Source: Aedes albopictus
Lineage: Eukaryota; Arthropoda; Insecta; Diptera; Culicidae
NCBI RefSeq assembly: GCF_035046485.1
Contig: NC_085138.1
Location: 273,091,694 to 273,155,693, forward strand
Direction of reading: 5' to 3'
DNA length: 64,000 nt
The position numbers and the translations under genes were made by a program. Shown here one piece after another: positions 32,223 through 42,236 of this stretch; the first letter of the stretch is position 1, and each line of letters starts with the position of its first letter. A model generated the notes under the pieces. The model made no database searches. It was not told the DNA's origin and saw only the letters and a program-made list of their open reading frames with translations.

Positions 32223-32335
32223 ATTACTGCAGAAGTCCCTACAGGTATTTCCGGAGGAATCCCTGGAGGATTTTTTAGAGAAATGCCTGGAGAAATACCT
32301 GCTGGAAATATTTCCGGAGGAATTTGTGAAAGATT
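32223..32335 (+). repeat. 12-bp array, middle part
   Basis: Short continuation of the GGAATTCCTGGA-type array after the Penelope-like element (GGAGGAATCCCTGGAGG), beginning with the right target-site duplication. Confidence 0.75.
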
Positions 32336-32415
32336 TTTTTTACTCATTTTGTCAACCGACATTAATTAAGACTATTACATTATACGTATATGTACATATT
32401 TTTTCTAACTTCCTA

Positions 32416-32656
32416 CACACCAAATGCTTTCAGCAATATTTTGCTGAATTTTGCCGAGCTGAAGGGTTCAGCAAAATTTTTTGCTGAACTTTCGGCAAAG
32501 TTTGTTGAATTTCAGCAAAACGTTACTGGATATCAGCAGAGTTTGCTGAACAAATCAGCAAAATTTTGCTGAATTTCAGCAAAATGTTTACTGAAACCTT
32601 CAGCTCGGCAAAATTCAGCAAAATTTTGCTGAAACTTTCAATCGATTTTTGGTGTG
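32416..32656. mobile_element. MITE with CACACCAAA ends and CAGCAAAATTTTGCTG hairpins
   Basis: Ends CACACCAAAT and TTTTTGGTGTG are inverted and bounded by TA (32414-32415, 32657-32658). Long subterminal repeats run from CAGCAATATTTTGCTGAATTT to its complement on the right, and the interior repeats CAGCAAAATTTTGCTGA, a near-perfect palindrome, several times. Non-coding. Confidence 0.88.
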
Positions 32657-32729
32657 TAGTGTTATACCTATGAAAATGAATTTAAAATATTTATCCTTTC
32701 AGGACACGCCATCAAGCAGCTGAAACTGC

Positions 32730-33720
32730 ACCGCTTCCCTGCAAGATTTCCTGGAGGAATCTCTGCATAAATTCCTGGCGGAATTCTCAGAGCAATACCT
32801 GGAGAAATCCTTGGAGTAATTCCAGGAGAAATCGTTGTCGAATCCCAGAAAAAAATCCCAAAGAAATCCCAGGAGGAGTACTGAAAAAATCTCAGAAGAA
32901 ATGTTAAAAAACAACCTGATGGTTTTTTCAAGAAGTGTTCATGGAGGAACTTCTGGGAGAATCCTTGTAGGAATTCCTGAAGGAATCCCTGGAGGAATTC
33001 TGGAAGATACCCAGGAGGAATCTGGGAAGCTATCCCAAAAAGGAATTCCTAAGGGAATCTCTAAACAATTCCTGAACAATTCTGAAGTAGTTCCTGAAGG
33101 AATCCCAGAAAGAGTACCTGAGGGAATCCTTCGAGGGTTTTTACAATAAATTCCGGAGCAAATTCACTAAGAATCCCTTGTGGAATTCCCGAATGAATCC
33201 CCGGAGGAATTCCTGAGAAATTCATGGAAGAATAACTGGCGGAATTCCTGAAGGTACCCCAGGGAGAATACCGGATGTAATCTCTTGAGGTATTCCTTAG
33301 AAAATCCCAACAGGGATTTTTAAAAGAATTACTGGAAGTCATTCTGTAGGAATACCTGAAAAAAGTTCTGAAGAAATCCATTTCTGCAGTTATTTCTGGA
33401 CGAATTATTGACGGAATTTTTGGTTAAACTTCTGAACGACTTTTAATGGATTTTTTATTTTTATTTTTGAATAATCTCTGGTAGAGTTTTCTGAAACAAT
33501 TTCTGGACAAATTCCCAGAGAAAAACTTTGAATGATTACAGATTGAACTATTGAATCAATCTCTAGCGGAAATCGTAAAGGGTTATACGGAGAAATATCT
33601 GAATCCATGATGGAATCACTGAAAATTTGTTCGATGGATTCTTGCAGAAGTATCTGAAAAAAATTTCTGTAGGAGTTGTGGAAAAAGTTCCTGAGATTTT
33701 GCTTGGAGCAAGCCTTGAAA
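32730..33720 (+). repeat. 12-bp array, right part
   Basis: Degenerate GGAATTCCTGGA / GGAATCCCTGAA units over about 1 kb, more diverged toward 33400-33720. Open frames on both strands here (up to 118 codons) are products of the repeat. Confidence 0.75.
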
Positions 33721-33774
33721 CAAACCCTATCAAACCCCCGCCAGACGTCCCCATGGCGCATAGATGTTGATTAG

Positions 33775-34762
33775 GCTGAAGTTGAAGAAGTTGCCCCTCA
33801 TTCTTAACACAGGTCGCTTTTCGGCCTTCCCCGAATAACTCGATTCATCTGCTTCCCGATCACTATGAAGTCAGCTTCACGTTCTGCCTTATCGCCGCTG
33901 TTGTAGTAGTTGTGATACCTGAATAAAATGCTGGCGATGGGATCCACCGCACGGGATTCGCCATCTCCAGTTTTGGCCCAGCGTAATTTCAAGATAGCCG
34001 CCACATTCACGCCGACATTCTGCATTTCACGAGCCAGAACCCCAACATGTGCGGGTGCATTCAAAGTTCTTACGTTCCAAGATCCGACTTTCCAATCGTT
34101 GTGTAATATTGTTGCCTGGTTTGTTGCCGTTGAATCAAACCGTTTGCTATTTTGTTTTTTGCTTTTCTTGGTGTATGAAGGTTTTCAAGATGCTATCTTA
34201 CCAGGACCGCGTTGTCTAAACCACTCTGCTTCTTGCGCTGCCTCTTCAGGTATAGCTGACGTTTTATACTCAGTCACATGATGCCAGAATAGACGTTGTT
34301 TGAGCCTCACCTCCTTTGTGAACAGACGCTTGGGACGTACCTCATCTTTCTAGTTGATGTCAGAAGGACAATTGTGTTCAGGCAGCGCATTACCTTCTTT
34401 TACTTCTTCGTCTTCTTCATGGCTCTACGTCCCCACTGGGACTTGACCTGCCTCGCTTCAACTTAGTGTTCTTTGAGTACCTACTTCCAAAGTTATTAAT
34501 TGAACGGCTTTCATTGCCTGCCATTGCATGAATTTGTGTATTGTGAGGTAAGTACAATGATACACTATGCCCAGGGAGTCGAGAAAAATTTCCCGACCGG
34601 AATGGGAATCGAACCCGCCGTTTCCGGAATGGCGATCCATAGCATTAACCGCTAGGCTAGCTGGAGACCCGCATTACCATCAAAGCTCAATACTCTTAGC
34701 TGGAGGTCTTTGTCATCGATTGACAGGTGGAAGCATGAGGTTAGGAACTTGTGAAGTTGTTG
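33775..34762 (-). pseudogene. RTE-like retrotransposon copy 2, 5' region with EEP start
   Basis: The minus strand reads SWNVRTLNAPAHVGVLAREM, then VAAILKLRWAKTGDGESRAVDPIAS and EADFIVIGKQMNRVIRGRP (33804-34090), the N-terminal half of an APE-like endonuclease of the RTE type; a K replaces the usual E in the QE(V/L) motif. 34090-34762 is its upstream untranslated region and matches 6560-6960 of copy 1 (for example GTGAACAGACGCT and GATGTCAGAAGGACAA). Sequence beyond 33775 is lost into the 12-bp array. A Feilai SINE splits the 5' region at 34395-34669. Confidence 0.82.
34395..34669 (-). mobile_element. Feilai-type SINE with 9-bp target-site duplication
   Basis: Minus-strand SINE: head GGTCTCCAGCTAGCCTAGCGG, B-box region GGTTCGATTCCC-like, body with TTGAAGCGAGGCAGG, GAA-rich tail. 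CGCATTACC flanks it (34386-34394 and 34670-34678). The homologous stretch in RTE copy 1 (about 6904-6930, CAGGCTGCACTACCAGC) lacks the SINE and acts as an empty site. Confidence 0.9.
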
Positions 34763-35372
34763 ACTCGTTATTTTGCAGACCATCCTGCAAAAGTTACCAT
34801 AATCAAAAAAGCAATATGCGCAAAATCATTAAAAACAATATTAGTCCCCGTAGTTTCCCGAATCCTTGCGCAAACTGTTTTATGCAAATACATACATCAC
34901 ACCACAAAGTGGCACAATAACATAATCATCAACTTGCTAGTTTCGTTACCACCGCCGCCGACACCAAACTAAACGTGATGATGATAAACGGGGATGACGA
35001 CGGCGTGGGGACATCAACCACGACGACTACGATGCGGCGATGGCTGCAGACTGCACAAACGGGCGTTGATGACTGTTGCAAAGTGAATTCAAAGTTAAAA
35101 TGGTCTTTTAAAAGTGTCAAGCAAAACCCTCCGCAGAGCTTAAGTGCACAGTTGAATAAAATTTATTTGTGTGACATCGTATTTTTTTTATTTTCTTTCG
35201 TGTGGATTTGACTGTATGAAGTTTTGAAACGAGAAAAGGTAGCGATGGTGGGCATAAAACAATCGAAGGAAGATTTTTTTTTTTTCAATGTGTTAATTTG
35301 TCAGCACGTTGGTCCTTAAAAAAACGATTCACAATTGGTTCTAATGTAATGTAAGTATATTCCAAGTAACAC
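34763..35372. other. Unassigned stretch, no gene recognised
   Basis: Mixed-composition sequence with GATGACGACGG/ACGACGAC clusters around 34975-35040, and small frames without known domains (34929-35211 on both strands). Origin unclear; possibly unique DNA. Confidence 0.4.
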
Positions 35373-35528
35373 ACTTGTCACAGAAGAGTCACGGTGGAGC
35401 AAATTTTCGTTGTGCAGAAATCACTGTGACTTGCTTCTCACCAATAAACACCTACTTGCTAGAAATAAGTCACAATGACTTCTGCGCAACAAAAACCTAC
35501 GGCGCCGTGACTCTTCTGTTACAAGCAC
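35373..35528. mobile_element. MITE with GTCACAGAAGAGTCACG inverted ends
   Basis: CTTGTCACAGAAGAGTCACGG at left and CCGTGACTCTTCTGTTACAAG at right are imperfect reverse complements, with internal AAATCACTGTGACTT / AAGTCACAATGACTT pairs. Non-coding, about 155 bp. Confidence 0.78.
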
Positions 35529-36083
35529 GGGAGTGCTACGGTGATCTGATTTTGTTGCCGCTTATCATGCGCTACCAGAGCTCACTAATATTGCTTTTTT
35601 CACTGAAAATTTTCCGTGCTTCGCTGAACAACATGACGTTTTCTTCCAGCGAAGGCTTACGCGATACAGAAAATCGCTGAATTTCACACTAACACTGCAG
35701 AAAATCTGTCAACAATAACTCAATACACATGCATTTTCAGCGAAAAGATCTATTTGCGTGACAACAATACACTCCCATGACTACCGGACGGCCGCCGTCA
35801 AATATCAGGATTGCCAACTGTCCGGCGACTGCTGTCAGTTTTCTTTGTCGCCGAATCTGGCACTGGGTCTTCGGCGCGGAAACCCAAAGGTGGGAATAAA
35901 ATTTTGGGGTTTGCGCGCAATACCAACATTCACTCAATACAGCAGCGGGAGAAAATAAGGAAAAACGCACTTTGGTAAACAATGTTTGCGAAAAGAGGTG
36001 TTGTGCGTTTTTTCACAAACAATTCTTACTCTCTGTAGGAACTTTACCTAAATATTGACAGTCTCAAATTGAAAATTATCAAA

Positions 36084-36318
36084 TCTAGACCAACATTTGA
36101 AAAGGGCGTAACAGCCATTTCGAATTTCTGCTTCTCCTGTCCCTCCTAGGCTTACCCCCTATTATTCATGAAATCTTTTACCAGTAACAGATAGATCTGG
36201 TTCCCCTCTATCTGTAAACGGGAAAAGTTTGCATAAAAATATTGAAATATGCCCATGAGAGACGGAACAAGTGAGAATTTGCAATGGTTGTTCCGCCCTT
36301 TTCAAATGTTAGTCTAGA
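36084..36318. mobile_element. MITE with TCTAGACCAACATTTGAAAAGGG ends
   Basis: The left end TCTAGACCAACATTTGAAAA and the right end TTTTCAAATGTTAGTCTAGA are near reverse complements. Similarity extends about 45 bp inward (GGGCGTAACAGCCATT versus AATGGTTGTTCCGCCC). 235 bp, non-coding. Confidence 0.85.
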
Positions 36319-36436
36319 AATATGCCGCTTTTTCATGATCAACAATTTTATGAGATCTAATGTGATACAAGCGTTTTGCACCAATATCCCTCGTAAACAT
36401 TCAAATTTAACGACTGTTTTGGTGAATATTTTGACT

Positions 36437-36456
36437 GGAGCATAAATTTATGCTCC
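36437..36456. repeat. Perfect 20-bp palindrome
   Basis: GGAGCATAAATTTATGCTCC reads identically on both strands. No surrounding element was identified. Confidence 0.9.
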
Positions 36457-36643
36457 ACTTAAGGAGGCACAATCCAACCTGTCAAACTCCATTGTGAACA
36501 AATAGGTTGCCGTCCCCTTGGTTCCAAGTGTTGTAATTGGGATGATCGATTTGTGTTGTAATGATCATCTGCTGATAACGAAAGTCAATGCTAATAATTT
36601 TCTCATTCAGAAAATGCATTTATTGGTAGAAACATGAACATTT

Positions 36644-36913
36644 GAGGGGCCCAGAATCAAAGGGGTGTAAGTGGCCATTTTGTCGATTTTGAGTTGAGCA
36701 TATCATAAAATTCTGCGAATTTCAAGTTTTTAGGAACTTTTTTAAGATTGTTTCTACGATGATTGAAAAAAATACAATAAATCAGAGAAAATTGGGTTGA
36801 TTTTGAAACTCCATACATTTTGTATGGAATGAAAAATTGGTCAAAAACTTTAAACCTCATTTATTCGAAAGTGAGTTTTTTGTCACTTACACCCCTTTGC
36901 TTCTAACCCCCTC
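36644..36913. mobile_element. MITE with GAGGGG...AAAGGGGTGTAAGTG ends
   Basis: Left GAGGGGCCCAGAATCAAAGG then GGTGTAAGTG; right CACTTACACCCCTTTGCTTC then TAACCCCCTC. These are about 30-bp terminal inverted repeats. ATTT adjoins both ends and may be a short duplication. A fragment of the family lies at 19505-19655. Confidence 0.85.
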
Positions 36914-36983
36914 ATTTGTTCTAATCAAACGTCCTTAGAAATAGCATAAAGTTCAATATTAAATGATATGGATCCCCTCATAT

Positions 36984-37161
36984 CCTTATTTATTTATTTA
37001 TTAACGAGATTTTTAACTCGAAGCTAGTTCATCTTGGTACCCACGCTTTACTTCCCTTCCGAAGAAAGAACTTAAATTTTGTGAGTATATCGGGAGCGGG
37101 ATTCGATCCCATATCCTCGGCGTGATAGTCAAGTGTTCTAACTATCACACCAGGTCCTCTC
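36984..37161 (-). mobile_element. tRNA-related SINE, full-length copy
   Basis: Read on the minus strand: GGACCTGGTGTGATAGTTAG (tRNA-like head, A-box region), GGGATCGAATCCC (B box), the body shared with 1204-1334 (GGAAGGGAAGTAAAGCGTGGG), AAAAATCTCGTTAATA, and an (AATA)n tail. The B box and head support a Pol III promoter. It is distinct from the Feilai copies. Confidence 0.85.
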
Positions 37162-37299
37162 CACTTCATGTAATTTTCTGAGATTCCCTACTTTATTCCA
37201 ATTTTATTAAAAAGCAACAATCACATGTTGATTCAGCTATTCCATCTAATACGAAACCCAAGGAAGCCAACCGATGTCTCTAGGCACCACCACGATGCT

Positions 37300-37386
37300 C
37301 TATACTGCCATTCTACGCATAATTGTCCCTTGTTGTATAGGAATTCCTATGTGCATTGGACAATTATGCGTAGAACAGCAGTATAG
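37300..37386. repeat. Short hairpin element
   Basis: CTATACTGCCATTCTACGCA then TAATTGTCC pairs with GGACAATTATGCGTAGAACA then GCAGTATAG, about 29-bp arms with a 28-bp loop. It is probably a tiny MITE. Confidence 0.8.
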
Positions 37387-38429
37387 CAACTAGGTCCAAT
37401 GAAACCTTCGACGATCTCCAGACACCACCACATATGCTATATAGAGCAACTAGGTTCAATATGTGGCCAAAGGAACCGAACCATTCCGGTCGCTAACTTG
37501 GCATCCGGTCCTATTTGTCTCCACCGGAAGTCATGCCTTTTTGAGTTTTGGATGCTCACATGTTCACGTCCGCCGTTTGTTCGATGACAATGTGTGCACA
37601 CGACAGATGACGCCACAACGACCAGCCAAGCGCTACCACTTGCCAGTAGCGTATGGTGTCCTCCATCGAGTTGGTAGTTGGTACAAACTGCAGGGAAAAT
37701 CATTCCTTGTTTGCTTTGCTTTCCACCCGCCATGATTGTGTGTGAAATAGTCAAACTGATTCTATGTTTGTTCCATATCCGTTTTGTAATTTAAAATTTC
37801 CCTCACCCGCGCATATGGTTCCTCCCGTACAGCTTCTACCACAATTTTCATTGGATTGACACGATAACCTACCGCGAGGTGTACCCGCTTTTCATGCTCG
37901 TTTATCACTGCCGTTCATTCTTTTTGGTTTCCTTATTTCTAATGTGAGTGACACAGTTTTAGTTTGTGCCATTTGAAAAGCGCAGGAAATAGTGATTCAT
38001 TTTGTGTATGGCTTATCAGAATGAGAGAGACATCTGTCTTTCGCACTATGATGGTTCCGTTGTTCACGTTGTCACGCCCCCGCCTAGAGGCTGAAAATCA
38101 ATCAGCATATGCACTGCTAGTGAGCATACACAATGACAATTTTTGTTCTATAATATGGAGTAGAATCTGAGAGCAACAGAGCAATGGCGGATATTTCCTC
38201 GATCTCCCGTTCGCCTTAAACTAAGAAAACGTTGCGTAAGAACACCATCTTCGGCATGCATGCAAGGTTCCGGAACGTTTCGTTATACACTATTCTTGTC
38301 TGTGCTTTTTTCGAGCCATATATTGTACACTGGTCCGGGCAGAAGGGAGTTGGTGTCAGGCCCTTTAATCCAGTCGTAAAAAAAACATTGTAATGAAAAA
38401 TCAGCAAAAGAATAATACGGCAACGACCC
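37387..38429. other. Unassigned stretch, no gene recognised
   Basis: No domain was recognised in the overlapping frames at 37399-37754 or 37964-38407, and no terminal repeats were found. May be unique DNA. Confidence 0.4.
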
Positions 38430-38754
38430 CAGCAGACAAAAAGGACTTGCGATTGGAAATTGGATCTCTCTCCTTCATTGGGAGCACCCTCTTACTTGCC
38501 GATCTACTGAAGAACCGTGGGTTCGGCATTGTAGCGCTACAGGAGGTGTGTTGGACAGGATCCTTGATGCGAACGTTTAGAGGTAATCATACCATCTACC
38601 AGAGTTGTGGCAACACACGTGAGCTGGGAACATCTTTTATCGTAATGGGCGACATGTAGAGGCGCGTGATCGGTTGGTGGCCGATCGACAAATGAATGTG
38701 CAGGTTGAAGATCAAGGGCCGATTCTTCAACTTCAGCATAATAAACATGCACAG
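38430..38754 (+). pseudogene. RTE-like copy 3, endonuclease N-terminal part
   Basis: Plus-strand frame with LLKNRGFGIVALQEVCWTGS (catalytic QE motif), FRGNHTIYQSCGNTRELG and TSFIVMGDM, then an in-frame stop (TAG) where the related copy at 60315-63202 has Q. It continues, broken, to INMHS at the hAT insertion. Related to copy 4 at high identity. Confidence 0.88.
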
Positions 38755-40507
38755 TAGACCTGTTCACTTTTTTTGACCTACCCGTGTCACATCAAATTAT
38801 CAATCCACATGCAAAAACAAGGCTTCAGTTCAAAAATGAGCCAAATTGATAAAGGTTTAGAGGTGTATCAAATCGATTTTGTGTTTTTTCGAGCATTTTC
38901 ACAAAAATGTACTTCAATATCCAGAAAATTGCACCAAAAAGGTACCGAAAATACCGTTAAAATATAGTTAGAACAATACTCTACAACTTTGCCGAAGACA
39001 CTACGGTGTTTAAATTGCGTATTTCAAAGTTATTCAACAATTTTCGGTAAAAAATCACGAAAAAATACAATATTTTTACGATTTTTCATGTAAAAGTCAT
39101 GTAATTTTACATTGTTTCAAGTGACTAATTTTATGCGCTATTGCTCCTATGTATTACGAACATTTCGTCCATACATCATTTTAGTGTAGAAATTCGTTTT
39201 CATTGACTAATTATCAAAAGTATGTCACGTTGATACTAAAAAATGTACAGAGTTGCCAGCATAAAATAAAACAAAGTTACCCATGATTTAAACGTCATTG
39301 CACTTCTTTGTCTCAACTGCATCAGTTTAAATTTGGTGCAGTTGGTTGAGCTTGACATTGTGGATTCGAAGATTCAAGGTTCGAGTCCTGGAATAGAATT
39401 TTTTTTGCGTCTCGATCCTGTTATAAGTTGATGAAACTACGCACTGCATCTCATTGCAATTTGGCATCATGGCATTGTTTCGAAACCGTAGAGTGCATAG
39501 TAAGAATAAAGTTTCCATTCATCTGAGTAGTTGTGCTGATTTGTGGGTAGATTGATAACAAGTAAGCTGCACCCACAGTTGTCTGTAAAATGGTGCATCC
39601 AGAAGCAGTTCCATCATCGTATTGAATTGTTTTAGCTAAATTGATCATTATCAAACAGATGCTCAATATTTCGCCCAGCTGATCTCGTCGACACGATTTA
39701 TTGTCAACAAGTATAAACTTAATATCTAGCTAGTCCTGGAATGGGCTTAATTGGCAGAACCCGATCATTATTATTTGGGAGATTGCGTGTAAGTCATGGC
39801 AGATTCATCATCCTAACTGCTACAAAGAAAGAAAAAAAAAGTTTATCATGTATTTGAACTTGAACCTGGGACCTTCTGATCCGCAGGCTCGAGCCTTACC
39901 ATCTGCACCATTTCTGATACTTAAATTAAAAGACATTAGAATACGATGGCATGATGTCTTAATCATGGGTAACTTTGTTTTAATTCGTGCTGGTAACTCT
40001 GTGCAATTTTTAGTATCAACGTGACATACTTTTGATAATTAGTCAATGAAAACGAATTCCTACACAAAAACGATGTATGGACCAAATGTTCGTTATACAA
40101 AGGAGTATTAGCTAATCAATTTAGTCACTTAAAACAATGTAAAATTACATGACTTTTATATGTAAAATCGTAAAAATATCGTGTTTTTTCGTGATTTTTT
40201 TAACTAAAATTGTTGAATAACTTCGAAATACGCAATTTAAACACCATGGTGTCTTCGGCAAAGTTGTAGAGCATTGTTCTAACTATATCCTAACGGTATC
40301 TCCGGCATCTTTTTGGAGCAATTTTGTGAATTTCTGAGTAAATTTCTGTGAAAACGGCTAAAAAAAACACAAAATCGATTTGATACACCTTTAAATCTTC
40401 ATCAATTTGGCTCAATTTTGGACTGAAGACTTGGTTTTACATGTGGATTGATAATTTGATGTGTCACGGAGAATCGGAGAAAAAAAGTTTCAAAGTGAAC
40501 AGGTCTA
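38755..40507. mobile_element. hAT-like 1.75 kb foldback element
   Basis: TAGACCTGTTCACTTTTTTT at left and AAAGTGAACAGGTCTA at right are inverted. ATGCACAG occurs on both sides (38747-38754 and 40508-40515), an 8-bp target-site duplication matching the hAT preference nTnnnnAn. The arms are several hundred bp long with matching internal phrases (ACAACTTTGCCGAAGACACT at left, its complement at 40250-40270 at right). No transposase. The RTE frame rejoins exactly across one copy of the duplication. Confidence 0.9.
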
Positions 40508-40563
40508 ATGCACAGCCATCACTCCGGATGATGACAAAGACGCATTTTACGCACAGGTAGAAT
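40508..40563 (+). pseudogene. RTE-like copy 3, short endonuclease segment
   Basis: Encodes DDKDAFYAQVE, matching the corresponding segment of copy 4. It is isolated between two hAT-like insertions and includes the right duplication of one and the left duplication of the other. Confidence 0.85.
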
Positions 40564-41079
40564 CAGGGATAGGGTGCGACTCAAAACTCTTTGCGTGCCT
40601 CACACGCTGCTACGAGACAGCACAACAAACTAGAAGGAGACGAGTACGCGCAATCTGTTGTGTGTTGCTCGCTTACTTTGCCGCGAGCTGGAACTCTCCT
40701 GTCTCTCACACTGTCGTATGCACTCTCTCGGTGCTGGTCTCCGTGCTTTGCACTTGGCTTGATACTACGCATGATTGGAAAAAAATCGAATCAAACGACC
40801 CATCACTTGTCAACCCTTGACAAGCTTAACAACTTTGCCGAAAACACAAACTCTTCAATTAATTTATTAAGTGATTTTTTTCTGTTTGGAGACAAGCACA
40901 GTCCAAGCACCGTGCATTACTCCCTGCGCCGTAGAGCTAGTGCTGCGATTGTCTCTCGCACAATTACGAAAGCTCTCACTCATACGTCTCTGTCTCTCGG
41001 CAAAACGGGAGACAAGCACTTGAGATTGTGTGAAGCACACGCTTTTTTCGCACCGCACGGTGCATGCCGCCAATCCCTG
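40564..41079. mobile_element. hAT-like MITE (CAGGGAT ends)
   Basis: Ends CAGGGATAGGGTGCG and CGCCAATCCCTG are inverted (CAGGGATNGG), flanked by GGTAGAAT on both sides (40556-40563 and 41080-41087), an 8-bp duplication. CAGGG ends plus 8 bp is the hAT signature. Removing the element and one duplication restores QVE-CEFDRCP in the RTE frame. The interior has ACAACTTTGCCGAAAACAC, the shared motif. The 168-codon frame in it has no known domain. Confidence 0.9.
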
Positions 41080-41919
41080 GGTAGAATGCGAGTTTGATCG
41101 CTGCCCAAGCCACAGCGTCAAGATTATCTTAGGTAACCAAAACGCTCAGGTAGGCCAGGAGGAATTCAGACCAACGATTGGAGTTTTGCGCCCACCAGCT
41201 GACGAACGAAAATTGTCTACGCCTCATCAATTTCGCCGCCTCCAAGAACATGGCCATTTATAGCACAATTTTCCTGCACAGCTTCCCGTATCGTTACACT
41301 TGGAGATCACCACTACAAATGGAATCGCAAATCGACCACGTACTGATTGATAAACGTCACTTCTCCGACATTATCGACGTCAGAACTTATCGTGGTGCCA
41401 ATATCGACTCTGATCACTACCTGGTAATGGTTAAACTGCGCCCAAAACTCTCCGTTATTAATAATGTACAGTACCGGCGGCCACCCTGGTACGATCTAGA
41501 ACGACTGAAGCATCCGGATGTCGCCACCACATACGCGCAGAATCTCGAGGCAGCGTTGCCGGTGTGCTCGATGTGTCCTCTCTAGAGGACTGCTGGAGTA
41601 CAGTCAAAGTAAAAAGTAGCCATCAACAACGCAGCTGGGAGCACTATCGGGTACGTAGAACGGAGTTGACGAAACGATTGGTTCGACGAGGAGTGCAGAG
41701 CGGTTCTAGAGAAGAAGGACGCAGCGCAGGCGGTAATGCTACAGCATGGAAACCGACAGAATGTGGAGCGATACAGACAGAAGCGGAAACAGCAGACCCG
41801 ACTCTTTCGGGAGAAAAAGCGCCGTCTGGAAGAAGCGGAGTGCGAGGAAATGGAACAGCTGAGTCGTTCACAAGGAACACATAAGTTCTATCAGAAGATC
41901 AACGCATCCCGCAACCCGG
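41080..41919 (+). pseudogene. RTE-like copy 3, endonuclease C-terminal part and linker
   Basis: Frames here match copy 4: DRCPSHSVKIILGNQNAQVG, FAASKNMAIYSTIF, YRYTWRSPLQMESQIDHVLI, NIDSDHYLVMVKLRPKLS (the terminal SDH motif), and the linker REKKRRLEEAECEEMEQL. Several single-base shifts divide it into three frames. The segment ends at the MITE at 41920. Confidence 0.88.
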
Positions 41920-42236
41920 GTAGAGGTAAAGTGCTGACGATCAAAACGTGATATTGGTTTGATTGATATAAGAGATAAAAGATCTGAAAATAATATCCGA
42001 AAAATGTACCTGGATCATCTGAACAATACCAAAATTTGATATTTTAAGATCAAACGAATAGCTTGCTGCTATTGGTTAGATCTTAGAAGATCTAATTATG
42101 ATCTGATGATGATGTTCCAGGAGTAAATTTTAGACATTATTTTTAGATCTTTTATCTCTTATACCAATCAACCCAATATCACATTTTGATCTCAATATCA
42201 AAATATGCTATTATTGAGCTCTTTTCCTCTACCCGG
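41920..42236. mobile_element. MITE with CCCGGGTAGAGG inverted ends
   Basis: CCCGGGTAGAGG at left and CCTCTACCCGGG at right are exact inverted ends. Subterminal GTGATATTGGTTTGATTGAT and its near complement near 42150-42185 extend the match, with an ATAAGAGATAAAAGATCT block in both arms. 317 bp, interrupting RTE copy 3. AA adjoins both ends. Family member of 1123-1598. Confidence 0.9.
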
